This document shows positions 6,004-6,025 of a DNA stretch of 6,025 nt, in pieces. Made by a program: the position numbers and the translations under genes. Location of the stretch: positions 1-6,025 of the forward strand of contig JAHDBO010000132.1 of the NCBI GenBank assembly GCA_020630355.1, in the 5' to 3' direction. The stretch is from Saprospiraceae bacterium. Lineage in GTDB: Bacteria > Bacteroidota > Bacteroidia > Chitinophagales > Saprospiraceae. Within the stretch, counting starts at the first letter, position 1. Each line of letters begins with the position of its first letter. The notes under the pieces were generated by a model. The model made no database searches and was not told the DNA's origin. It was given only the letters and a program-made list of their open reading frames with translations.

Positions 6004-6025
6004 GTCCTCATTTACTCGACATCAC

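Overview
The window looks like chromosomal DNA from a member of the Bacteroidota, possibly the Saprospiria or Cytophagia side, though the family cannot be fixed from this sequence. The evidence is the style of the genes. There are two tandem ExbD proteins with the Bacteroidota-type N-terminus (NAGSMADIAFLLL in one, STASLPDIIFML in the other). There is a lipoyl-domain E2 beginning MPKMGESIMEATI. There is a large secreted TPR / PD40 / OmpA_C protein whose signal peptide ends in NAQ. Translation starts sit behind A-rich leaders without Shine-Dalgarno sequences, and a few promoter candidates resemble the Bacteroidota TTTG / TAnnTTTG pattern. Base composition is moderate, coding density is high, and no mobile element, RNA gene or CRISPR array was seen.

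Layout: bases 1-899 are read on the minus strand and hold two exbD genes (357-899, then 1-330, the latter running off the left edge). A 146-base divergent intergenic region (900-1045) separates them from the plus-strand genes. These are cinA (1046-2296), a 2-oxo acid dehydrogenase E2 gene (2450-3799) and an OmpA-family envelope protein gene (3817-6003). The 153-base gap between cinA and E2 holds a weak terminator-like structure, a good match to the Bacteroidota -7 element and an A-rich leader with short repeats. The E2 and OmpA-like genes lie 17 bases apart and may be co-transcribed. The last 22 bases (6004-6025) hold nothing recognisable.

Function: the ExbD proteins are the stator-arm subunits of an inner-membrane proton-driven motor that energises outer-membrane transport. 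CinA belongs to pyridine-nucleotide repair and salvage. The E2 is the acyltransferase core of a pyruvate or branched-chain 2-oxo acid dehydrogenase complex. The last gene encodes a periplasmic or outer-membrane-associated peptidoglycan-binding scaffold. The genes do not form an obvious single pathway.

I see no convincing new defence, mobile or regulatory system. The most interesting item is the envelope protein, which resembles the type IX secretion component PorE in its TPR, propeller and OmpA_C modules. It has a short acidic linker where PorE carries a CRD fold, and it adds a C-terminal SPOR-like module.
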